Below are positions 1-5,960 of a stretch of 7,045 nucleotides of DNA, in pieces; within the stretch, counting starts at the first letter, position 1, and every line of letters begins with the position of its first letter. The translations under genes and the position numbers were made by a program. The notes under the pieces are model-generated. The model did no database searches, had not been told where the DNA came from, and saw only the letters and a program-made list of their open reading frames with translations. The stretch lies in assembly GCA_964247295.1 (NCBI GenBank), contig CAXTTV010000231.1, positions 1 to 7,045 on the forward strand. The letters are read 5' to 3'. This stretch comes from CAXTTV01 sp964247295. Its GTDB lineage: Bacteria > Chloroflexota > Ktedonobacteria > Ktedonobacterales > Ktedonobacteraceae.

Positions 1-2
1 TT

Positions 3-182
3 GACTATCGGCAGCGTCAGCGCGGTATCTCCATTCTGTCTACACCCACACCGGGTACCTTTAACGATGTTAAGGAAGATCATTTTTCCAATAAAAATGG
101 GCAGGAGGCATTGATCGAATCCAACGCGCCCCCACCCATTCTACCTAATACGCCATCGACGCCGGAACATTCGCCTCGGTAA
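3..182 (+). CDS. Possible C-terminal end of an unidentified protein (5' end outside window)
   Basis: A frame is open from position 3 to a TAA stop at 180-182, about 59 codons, with no start inside the window. The peptide is hydrophilic and ends in a proline-rich tail (NAPPPILPNTPSTPEHSPR), which looks like a disordered C-terminus. I do not recognise the family. It converges on uvrA and would overlap the last 38 bases of that gene, and it also reads through the uvrA terminator hairpin. That double use of the DNA weakens the call. Frame 1 is also open, up to a TGA at 112-114, but its product is less protein-like. The reading frame is a judgement from composition only. Confidence 0.35.
   Translation, partial: DYRQRQRGISILSTPTPGTFNDVKEDHFSNKNGQEALIESNAPPPILPNTPSTPEHSPR
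91..137 (-). terminator. Intrinsic terminator of uvrA
   Basis: On the minus strand, starting 7 bases after the uvrA stop codon, GGGTGGGGG (137-129) pairs with CTCCTGCCC (107-99) as 9 pairs including three G-U wobbles. After one bulged C (128), GCGTTG (127-122) pairs with CAATGC (113-108), closing an 8-base loop. The stem is followed by A and then five T residues (97-93), the classic shape of a Rho-independent terminator. On the plus strand there is no T-run at the matching place, so it should act on uvrA only. Confidence 0.75.
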
Positions 183-3100
183 GTGCTCGTTTCAGGAAAT
201 GTCCCGTGTAGGATTGGGACATTTCCGCTACCTGCTCGGGTGTACCTTGAGCGATCACCTGACCACCGGCATCTCCACCCTCGGGCCCCATGTCGATCAG
301 CCAGTCGGCACTCTTAATCACATCCAGATTATGCTCAATTACAATAATTGAGTTGCCAGCATCAACCAGCCGTTGCAGCACCTGGAGCAATCGCTCCACA
401 TCGGCGAAGTGCAGCCCGGTAGTCGGCTCATCTAGAATGTAAACTGTGCGTCCAGTCGCGCGTTTTGAGAGCTCCGTCGCTAGCTTGACGCGCTGGGCTT
501 CACCACCCGAAAGTGTAGTCGCGGGCTGCCCCAGCCGCATATAACCAAGACCAACATCGTAGAGCGTCTTAAACTTATTGTAGACGCTGGGAACATTCTC
601 AAAGAAGCCGATGGCCTCTTCAATCGTCATATCCAGCACCTCAGAGATATTCTTGCCTTTGTAGTGGATCTCCAGGGCCTCGCGATTGTAGCGCTTGCCT
701 TTACAAATTTCACAGGGAACGTAGACATCCGGCAGGAAGTTCATCTCAATTTTTACAATGCCCTCGCCTTTACAGGCCTCGCAGCGTCCGCCCTTTACAT
801 TAAAGGAGAAGCGGCCAGCCTGATAGCCCCGCAGCCGTGACTCAGGAACCTGCGCGAACAGCTCGCGGATCACCGTAAAGGCATTGGTATAGGTCGCGGG
901 ATTGGAGCGCGGCGTGCGCCCGATCGGCGACTGGTCGATATCAATCACCTTGTCCAGGGCCTGCATTCCATTGATCTCTTGATAATGACCGGGCTTTGTA
1001 TGGGCCCGGTGGAAGGTCTGAGCAAGCTTGCGATAAAGGATATCGGTAATCAACGTACTTTTGCCTGATCCCGAGACGCCAGTTATCGCCACAAACTTAC
1101 CCAGGGGGATTTCAACCGTGACATCCTTGAGATTATTCTCTGTTGCGCCCTTGATCGTCAGGAAGTTTCCGTTCCCTTCACGTCGCTGAAGCGGGATCTC
1201 CACCTTTTTACGGCCAGAAAGATACTCACCGGTCAGTGAGTTGGGATTGGCACAGATCTGCTCGAAGTTCCCCTCGGCCACTACTTTGCCCCCGTGCTCG
1301 CCCGCGCCCGGCCCGATATCAATGATATGATCTGCGGCGCGCATCGTATCCTCATCATGCTCAACCACCAGCAGGGTATTGCCAAGATTGCGCAACCGTT
1401 CCAACGTCTTGATCAGACGATCGTTATCACGCTGATGCAGGCCGATGCTCGGCTCATCCAGAATATAGAGCACCCCCATCAGGCCGGAACCGATCTGGGT
1501 TGCCAGACGGATACGCTGGGCCTCTCCGCCAGAGAGGCTGGCCGCCGCGCGTTCCAACGTCAGATAATTCAATCCAACGTCCAGCAGGAATTGCAGACGG
1601 TCCCGAATCTCTTTTAGAACCTGTCGCGCGATCGTCCCTTCTCGCTCCGTCAGATGAGTTGTTACCAGGGGGCCGCTGGGATTGATCGGCGTCAGAGGAT
1701 CATTCGCAACCCTGAGCTTGCTATTCTTCTTCTTACTTGTGGAGACAGGCTCAACCTCGTTTCGGATATCAGGTAGAGGCAGCGAAAGATCCTCCAATTC
1801 CTCAAAGAAGCGGCGGGCCAGCGTAATGGAAAGGCGTGAAACCTGAGTGATATTGCGACCACCAACCGTCACCGCCAGAGCCTCTGGCTTGAGACGGGCT
1901 CCATGACAGGCCGGGCAGATCTTTGAGGACATAAACTGTTGCAGATCCTCGCGAACGCTCTCACTCTCAGTCTGCTTATAACGTTTATCCAGATTTGGGA
2001 TAATGCCCTCGAAATTAACCGTATAGGTGCGCCTACGCCCATGTTGGGGGGTGTAGACAATCTCCAGAGGCTCGGGTGTCCCGTAGAGCAGAACCTCTCG
2101 CTGCTGATCTGAAAGATCGCGCCAGGGAGTATTCAGATTGAACCCGAATTTCTGACCCATCGCCTCAATCATTGAGGCATACCACTGGCTACCATTAATC
2201 ACCTTAGTCCAGGGGGCCAGCGCACCCTGAGCCAGTGAAAGCTCTGGATTTGTAACGATCAGCTCCGGGTCAAGCTCCAACTGTGATCCCAGGCCTGTAC
2301 AGACCGGGCAAGCGCCGTGAGGGCTATTAAAGCTAAATGTGCGGGGTGCGATCTCAGGCAGGCTAATCCCGCAGTAGACGCAGGCAGCCTTTTCAGAGAA
2401 AAAAATCTCATCGCCGCCGATAACCGAGACCAGTACCACCCCTCCACCAAGTTTGAGCGTCGTCTCTAAAGAGTCCGTCAGGCGCTGACGAAAGGCGAAA
2501 TCCACATCAGAAGAGGTTGGGGGCGCGTCATCAGAAGAGGTCTCGTAAGTGCCGGGCCGCTCCGCGACTTTCAGCAACTGAGAAGAAGTATCCTGAGAAA
2601 GCTCCTGTGCCTTCTTACGAATAATCAGACGGTCTACAACAACCTCAATCGTATGTTTCTTTTGTTTATCCAGATCGAACTCATCGCTCAAGTCAAGGAT
2701 CTGTCCATCGACACGAATACGGACATAGCCGGCCCGCCGCATCTCCTCAAACACATTCTTATATTCACCTTTACGTCCCTGAACCAGAGGAGCAAGCAGC
2801 ATAATGCGTGAACCTTCTGGTAGGTTAAGCACAGCATCGGCGATCTGTTGCACCGTCTGCAGGCTGACTTCACGGCCACAGTTCGGGCAATGCTGATGAC
2901 CGGTGCGGGCGTAGAGCAGGCGCATATAGTCATAAATTTCAGTCACCGTGCCAACTGTTGAGCGGGGATTATTTGTGGCCCCCTTCTGATCGATAGAGAT
3001 AGCGGGTGAGAGGCCATCGATATGATCGACATCCGGCTTCTCCATGCGGTCCAGGAACTGGCGCGCGTAGGCCGAGAGGCTTTCAACGTAGCGTCGCTGA

Positions 3101-3252
3101 CCTTCGGCAAAAATGGTATCAAAGGCCAGACTACTCTTACCAGAGCCCGAGAGGCCAGTAATCACTACCAGTTGATCACGTGGGATAGTGACATCAATAT
3201 TTTTTAGATTGTGCTCACGAGCACCGCGTACAATAATTTTATCTTGGGGCAT
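145..3252 (-). CDS. uvrA: UvrABC excinuclease subunit A (UvrA)
   Basis: UvrA is the damage-recognition ATPase of nucleotide excision repair; as a dimer it loads UvrB onto damaged DNA. Both ABC modules are complete. Counting from the ATG at 3252 (1035 residues): Walker A GLSGSGKSS at 33-41, zinc-binding Cys 291/294/315/318, a CPAC pair at 446/449, signature LSGGEAQ at 573 and DEPSIGLH at 599. The second module has Walker A GVSGSGKST at 725-733, zinc Cys 824/827/847/850, signature LSGGEAQ at 914 and DEPTTGLH at 941. The ATG is preferred over the in-frame TTG at 3273 because MPQDKIIVRGAREHNLKNID is the usual UvrA N-terminus and the TTG lies in a T-run with no ribosome site. The ATG has only a weak one (GGGTGG, 9 bases upstream). 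The protein is longer than the roughly 940-960 residues usual for the family, owing to low-complexity inserts near residues 215-250 and 490-533. The gene appears monocistronic. Confidence 0.98.
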   Translation of the reverse strand: MPQDKIIVRGAREHNLKNIDVTIPRDQLVVITGLSGSGKSSLAFDTIFAEGQRRYVESLSAYARQFLDRMEKPDVDHIDGLSPAISIDQKGATNNPRSTVGTVTEIYDYMRLLYARTGHQHCPNCGREVSLQTVQQIADAVLNLPEGSRIMLLAPLVQGRKGEYKNVFEEMRRAGYVRIRVDGQILDLSDEFDLDKQKKHTIEVVVDRLIIRKKAQELSQDTSSQLLKVAERPGTYETSSDDAPPTSSDVDFAFRQRLTDSLETTLKLGGGVVLVSVIGGDEIFFSEKAACVYCGISLPEIAPRTFSFNSPHGACPVCTGLGSQLELDPELIVTNPELSLAQGALAPWTKVINGSQWYASMIEAMGQKFGFNLNTPWRDLSDQQREVLLYGTPEPLEIVYTPQHGRRRTYTVNFEGIIPNLDKRYKQTESESVREDLQQFMSSKICPACHGARLKPEALAVTVGGRNITQVSRLSITLARRFFEELEDLSLPLPDIRNEVEPVSTSKKKNSKLRVANDPLTPINPSGPLVTTHLTEREGTIARQVLKEIRDRLQFLLDVGLNYLTLERAAASLSGGEAQRIRLATQIGSGLMGVLYILDEPSIGLHQRDNDRLIKTLERLRNLGNTLLVVEHDEDTMRAADHIIDIGPGAGEHGGKVVAEGNFEQICANPNSLTGEYLSGRKKVEIPLQRREGNGNFLTIKGATENNLKDVTVEIPLGKFVAITGVSGSGKSTLITDILYRKLAQTFHRAHTKPGHYQEINGMQALDKVIDIDQSPIGRTPRSNPATYTNAFTVIRELFAQVPESRLRGYQAGRFSFNVKGGRCEACKGEGIVKIEMNFLPDVYVPCEICKGKRYNREALEIHYKGKNISEVLDMTIEEAIGFFENVPSVYNKFKTLYDVGLGYMRLGQPATTLSGGEAQRVKLATELSKRATGRTVYILDEPTTGLHFADVERLLQVLQRLVDAGNSIIVIEHNLDVIKSADWLIDMGPEGGDAGGQVIAQGTPEQVAEMSQSYTGHFLKRALTEANVPASMAY

Positions 3253-3271
3253 ACAACCAAACCACCCGATC

Positions 3272-3308
3272 AAAAAATGGGCAGGCGAGCGAGCGGAGAA
3301 GGCCTGCC
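3272..3308 (-). terminator. Terminator-shaped hairpin in the uvrA leader (possible attenuator)
   Basis: Read on the minus strand, GGCAGGC (3308-3302) and GCCTGCC (3286-3280) form a perfect 7-pair GC-rich stem around a 15-base loop, followed by CA and six T residues (3277-3272). This is the form of an intrinsic terminator, but it lies between the predicted uvrA promoter and the uvrA ATG, ending about 20 bases before it. It may attenuate uvrA, may be a dispersed palindromic repeat that landed there, or may be inactive. The plus strand lacks an adjacent T-run. Confidence 0.5.
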
Positions 3309-3365
3309 GAAAAACTCTTTTTGAAATTGCGTATCATATGAGAGGCGTCCGCTCTCTGAGGCTAT

Positions 3366-3379
3366 AAAACAAACGTTCG
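3366..3379 (-). promoter_or_regulatory. Candidate LexA (SOS) operator of uvrA
   Basis: The minus strand reads CGAACGTTTGTTTT. The Gram-positive LexA (DinR) consensus is CGAAC-N4-GTTCG; the left half-site is perfect and the right half has three of five bases. The site begins about 5 bases downstream of the start expected from the predicted uvrA promoter, a position where a repressor would block transcription. uvrA is a classic SOS gene in many bacteria, so gene and site agree. The imperfect right half keeps confidence moderate. Confidence 0.55.
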
Positions 3380-3390
3380 ATTTTAAGTGT

Positions 3391-3420
3391 ATTGTACTCT
3401 GTTGAAAGGGGAAAGGGCAA
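3391..3420 (-). promoter_or_regulatory. Predicted sigma-70-type promoter of uvrA
   Basis: On the minus strand a -35 like TTGCCC (3420-3415) and a -10 TACAAT (3396-3391, five of six consensus bases) are separated by 18 bases. Transcription would start near 3384, giving a leader of about 130 bases that contains the LexA-like site and the terminator-shaped hairpin. The -35 matches only four of six bases, so this rests mainly on the -10, the spacing and the operator's placement. Confidence 0.45.
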
Positions 3421-3535
3421 GAGAATAGCCTCTTTGCCTTTAATATAAAGAACACGCTAACAGTAGTCGATATTTCCTATCAGGGCGACGCATTTTTAAC
3501 AGAAAAGGATTTCCGCGTAGATATAGTAGAGATAG

Positions 3536-3570
3536 TTGAACTTGCTTCTAGGCCGGGTATCTGGTACATT
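3536..3570 (+). promoter_or_regulatory. Weak candidate promoter for the lepB pair
   Basis: Two overlapping options are visible: TTGCTT (3542-3547) with TACATT (3565-3570) at 17-base spacing, and TTGAAC (3536-3541) with TATCTG at 16-base spacing. Neither is close to consensus. The pair must be transcribed from somewhere in this gap because the gene upstream runs the other way. The rest of the 3274-3632 gap shows no other gene or RNA that I can support. Confidence 0.25.
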
Positions 3571-3632
3571 CTGTTTATGGGGTTATCGAACCATATAGTG
3601 CCTGAGCGGTGATAAAGACACAAGGAAGTTGT

Positions 3633-4328
3633 ATGAACCCAGAGTATAATTTCGAGAAGAGATTTCGGCTGGTCCGCGAGATTGTAGAGACCCTGGTTCT
3701 GACATTAGTCGTGTTCCTGATCATCCGGTTCGCGATACAAAACTACTTGGTTGACGGCATGAGTATGGAACCTACGCTCCATAACAAGGAATTGATCCTG
3801 GTAGACAAGTGGACCTATATGTTGCATAAGCCGGCTCGTGGGGATGTGCTTATTTTTCATGCTCCTCCTCAGCCGGGGGTAGATTATGTGAAGCGGATTG
3901 TAGGCTTGCCGGGCGATCATATCAAGGTGGACGGTACGGTAGTCTCGGTCAATGGTGTTGTCTTAAATGAAACCTATGTAGATCCTGAACGTCAGGGGAA
4001 TCCTTATCCCGCATCTGCGTTCAACGATAGTGTGGTTCCGGCCAGTCATTACTTTGTGCTGGGAGATAACCGGAACGGAAGCTCAGACTCGCGGAACTGG
4101 GGATTTGTCCCTGACGGCAATATTGTCGGGCGTGGTGTCGTCGTTTTCTGGCCTTTAGGGCAGGACAACGACGGCCTCGTAAAAGATGTCTCTTCTGTAT
4201 ACAACAGCATTCCTTCGGCGGGAACTAGTCCTGCGCGCAATTCTCAAGAGCAGCCTCCTGTGGATATCGCGCTCCTATATATTCTGCCGGTTGTCGTATG
4301 GGGAACAAAGAGAAGGAATAATGAATGA
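3633..4328 (+). CDS. lepB: Signal peptidase I, first tandem copy
   Basis: Type I signal peptidase cleaves signal peptides from exported proteins at the outer face of the membrane using a Ser-Lys dyad. In 231 residues: an N-terminal membrane segment at about 18-38, box B DGMSMEPTL with nucleophile Ser44, box C around ELILVDKW (53-60), box D RGDVLIF...YVKRIVGLPGD with general base Lys87, and box E GDNRNGSSDSRNWG at 144-157. A second hydrophobic stretch (about 210-224) followed by KRR suggests a C-terminal anchor. The ATG at 3633 is chosen over a GTG at 3609 because AAGGAAG (3622-3628) sits just upstream and the N-terminus then aligns with the second copy. Its TGA stop overlaps the next gene's ATG, so the two are probably co-transcribed and translationally coupled. 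Confidence 0.95.
   Translation: MNPEYNFEKRFRLVREIVETLVLTLVVFLIIRFAIQNYLVDGMSMEPTLHNKELILVDKWTYMLHKPARGDVLIFHAPPQPGVDYVKRIVGLPGDHIKVDGTVVSVNGVVLNETYVDPERQGNPYPASAFNDSVVPASHYFVLGDNRNGSSDSRNWGFVPDGNIVGRGVVVFWPLGQDNDGLVKDVSSVYNSIPSAGTSPARNSQEQPPVDIALLYILPVVVWGTKRRNNE
4312..4328 (+). promoter_or_regulatory. Ribosome site and ATGA stop/start overlap between the lepB copies
   Basis: GAAGGA (4312-4317) lies 7 bases before the ATG of the second lepB at 4325, inside the end of the first gene. The overlap is the ATGA at 4325-4328. A nearer ATG at 4321 is out of frame and stops after 8 codons. The arrangement fits reinitiation or coupled translation. Confidence 0.7.
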
Positions 4329-5017
4329 ATGCCGAGTTAGATTTTGAGAAGCATTTCCGCCTGGTCCGCGAGATCGTGGAGACCCTGGTTCTGACGTTGG
4401 TAATGTTCCTGATCATCCGGTTCGCGGTACAAAATTACTTTGTCGATGGCATGAGTATGGAACCCACCCTTCACAATAAGGAATTGATCCTGGTAGACAA
4501 GTGGACCTATATGTTGCATAAGCCGGCTCGTGGGGATGTGATTATTTTTCACGCTCCTCCTCAGCCGGGGGTAGATTATGTGAAGCGTGTGGTTGGTCTT
4601 CCAGGCGACCGGATCAGCGTAAATGGGACGGTAGTTTCCGTGAATGGGGCGACTCTGAACGAAACCTACGTAGACCCGGCGCGCCAAGGAAACCCTTTTG
4701 CCTCATTTTCTAATAAACTGATCCCACCGAACAGTCTTTTTGTGCTAGGGGATAATCGGAATGGGAGTTCGGACTCACGAGACTGGGGTTTTGTGCCCGA
4801 AGGCAATATTGTAGGAAGAGCGGCTCTCGTGTACTGGCCGCTGGGTCAGGACAACAGTGGCTTTCTGAAAAATGTTTCCGCCGTATATACCAGCATCCCG
4901 GCGGCGGGAAAGGTGCCCGCGCAAAACTCTCGGGGGATGCCGCCACTTAATATCGCGCTTCTGCTGATCCTGCCGATTGCTGTTCGGGGAATGAGAAGCC
5001 TGCGACGGGCCTCCTGA
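4325..5017 (+). CDS. lepB: Signal peptidase I, second tandem copy
   Basis: A 230-residue paralogue of the gene before it, with the same architecture and a complete active site: N-terminal membrane segment at about 18-38, Ser44 in DGMSMEPTL, Lys87 in YVKRVVGLPGD, and box E GDNRNGSSDSRDWG. Both copies therefore look catalytically competent. The C-terminal third is the most diverged part: a Pro/Ala/Ser-rich linker, then the hydrophobic segment LNIALLLILPIAV and a basic tail (RSLRR). The copies are about 82% identical in DNA over the first 51 codons but almost identical over codons 52-87. Tandem signal peptidases are known in Gram-positive bacteria, where they can differ in substrate preference; whether these do is unknown. 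The gene ends 49 bases from a convergent gene, with a hairpin over its stop codon. Confidence 0.95.
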   Translation: MNAELDFEKHFRLVREIVETLVLTLVMFLIIRFAVQNYFVDGMSMEPTLHNKELILVDKWTYMLHKPARGDVIIFHAPPQPGVDYVKRVVGLPGDRISVNGTVVSVNGATLNETYVDPARQGNPFASFSNKLIPPNSLFVLGDNRNGSSDSRDWGFVPEGNIVGRAALVYWPLGQDNSGFLKNVSAVYTSIPAAGKVPAQNSRGMPPLNIALLLILPIAVRGMRSLRRAS

Positions 5018-5038
5018 CCTGTGGTTACAGGCCAGGAG
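5011..5038. terminator. Strong hairpin between convergent genes (possible bidirectional terminator)
   Basis: CTCCTG-A-CCTGT (5011-5022) pairs with ACAGG-C-CAGGAG (5027-5038) as 6 plus 5 base pairs with one A/C mismatch, closed by a GGTT tetraloop. It overlaps the TGA of the second lepB (5015-5017) and lies between that gene and the convergent gene ending at 5067. Neither strand has a T-run after it, so it is not a textbook intrinsic terminator. It could still cause pausing, protect 3' ends, or act with a termination factor. Confidence 0.45.
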
Positions 5039-5066
5039 AGACTCTGGCTGATACTCTCAGGATCTA

Positions 5067-5666
5067 TTAAGCGTTTTGAGGAGCTCCAAGTTGAAGCTGG
5101 ATTGCCTGATCCTTTAAAAAGACGGCCTGGATCGGGTGCTTAATGCGGTTCTGGGCCTCCGTAAAGTGTTTATCCAGTGTCTGTTGTATCTCCTCAGGAG
5201 ACATTACCAGTTGCATCGGCCCTTCGACCCTTACATTGGTTGCCGTAAGCTGTCCTTTATTCGCTTGAGGGGTAAATGTTACAGCGTTGTCGTAGCTGTA
5301 TACTTGAAAGGCCAGCCGAACACCATCTTGCTTTACCTGGATGACAGGTTTCTGGATTGTACTGGAGGGTGAGGAACTCAGGACGAGCAGATTGTTTAAC
5401 AGGCGTTCCTGAACCTCTATGGGCCCTTCGGGCAACTGTTGGGCGGCTGTAGGGATCTGATTAATGGCCTGCGTCATGGATTGATCAACCTTATCTTGCA
5501 CCTGCTGATGAATCATTGGACGTAGTACAAGAATCCAGGCTCCTACCGCAATGGCAACGAGTAGGAGTAAGGTGATAAAGCAGCCGACTGCCAATCCTCC
5601 CCGACCTCTCTTCTTACGTTCCTGATACCCTCTAAAATTAGGATTATTGTATGTTTCGCTTGTCAT
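5067..5666 (-). CDS. Single-pass membrane-anchored protein of unknown function (DUF2993-like fold possible)
   Basis: The 199-residue product has a short polar N-terminus with a basic cluster (ERKKRGRGG, about 16-24), one membrane segment (about 25-48), then about 150 residues predicted outside the membrane. The basic cluster before the helix fits an N-in, C-out anchor. The outer part begins with a Gln-rich helical stretch (VQDKVDQSMTQAINQ) and continues in alternating strand-like segments. The end, with VRVEGPMQLVMSPEEIQQTL and then an AVFLKDQAIQLQL strand, resembles the layout of DUF2993/LmeA-like lipid-binding proteins, but I recognise this only in outline. The ATG at 5666 follows AGAAGG (5683-5678) at 11 bases. 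The gene is convergent with lepB and divergent from the transporter. No catalytic motif is visible. Confidence 0.85.
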   Translation of the reverse strand: MTSETYNNPNFRGYQERKKRGRGGLAVGCFITLLLLVAIAVGAWILVLRPMIHQQVQDKVDQSMTQAINQIPTAAQQLPEGPIEVQERLLNNLLVLSSSPSSTIQKPVIQVKQDGVRLAFQVYSYDNAVTFTPQANKGQLTATNVRVEGPMQLVMSPEEIQQTLDKHFTEAQNRIKHPIQAVFLKDQAIQLQLGAPQNA

Positions 5667-5699
5667 AGTGTGTTATACCTTCTTTTATTAATGTCCCTC

Positions 5700-5713
5700 T
5701 GGTAAGCTTACCA
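5700..5713. repeat. Perfect 14-base palindrome, possible operator
   Basis: TGGTAAGCTTACCA is its own reverse complement. It lies 33 bases upstream of the anchored-protein ATG at 5666, in that gene's leader or promoter region. Its symmetry and position fit a binding site for a dimeric regulator, but it matches no consensus I can name with confidence. Confidence 0.5.
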
Positions 5714-5728
5714 TTACTTCTTCTCCAT

Positions 5729-5758
5729 AGAAGATATTGGGAGAACTGGTTATCTTCT
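5729..5758. repeat. Inverted repeat, 8-base arms
   Basis: AGAAGATA (5729-5736) and TATCTTCT (5751-5758) are perfect inverted copies separated by 14 bases. It could be a hairpin in the leftward leader or a spaced operator. The arms are AT-rich, so the hairpin would be weak. Confidence 0.35.
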
Positions 5759-5960
5759 TCCTTACTTCATTTTCTTTATCATAACATGAGCACGTCCTAT
5801 ATGTGCTAGAGTTTACAATACCATAATAAAGACGAATTTATGTTACCTTTTGAGCATTCTTGAAGTGTAAATAATAAAACCTGATCAACAAGTGTGCTCG
5901 CTACCCGGAAATAGTGATGGCATCAACAATGGTTGGATTGGGAAGGCATGGAGATGATAT

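Larger units (their letters stand above)
5667..5960. other. AT-rich divergent intergenic region with several dyads
   Basis: This 294-base gap must carry the start signals of both the leftward anchored-protein gene and the rightward transporter gene. It contains three inverted repeats: a perfect 14-base palindrome at 5700-5713, an 8-base arm pair at 5729-5736/5751-5758, and AGCAC-N9-GTGCT at 5788-5806. On the plus strand TTGAGC (5850-5855) and TAATAA (5872-5877) with 16-base spacing is a weak promoter candidate; AT-rich runs offer others, so none is firm. No convincing gene was seen, and I did not find the conserved core of an M-box or yybP-ykoY riboswitch. Confidence 0.5.

Noticed and set aside
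1..114. Frame-1 reading of the left edge, ending at TGA 112-114
   Set aside because: Its product is rich in Cys, His and Met and lacks a protein-like pattern; the frame ending at 182 is somewhat better, though neither is firm.
1294..3207. Open frames on both strands across uvrA
   Set aside because: They overlap a confidently identified gene, have no recognisable domains and no independent signals.
3253..3273. TTG start at 3273 giving a 1042-residue UvrA
   Set aside because: It adds seven residues not typical of UvrA, lies at the edge of the hairpin U-tract, and has no ribosome site; the ATG at 3252 gives the standard family N-terminus.
3341..3357. Short inverted repeat GAGAG-N7-CTCTC in the uvrA leader
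   Set aside because: Five-base arms of simple sequence are expected by chance.
3587..3600. CGAAC half-site upstream of lepB as a second LexA box
   Set aside because: Only one half-site is present; the bases that should form GTTCG do not match.
3609..3632. GTG start at 3609 for the first lepB
   Set aside because: No ribosome site precedes it, while AAGGAAG precedes the ATG at 3633, whose N-terminus aligns with the second copy.
5667..5960. M-box or manganese riboswitch upstream of the transporter
   Set aside because: I could not find the conserved core sequences of either class; a covariance-model search would settle it.
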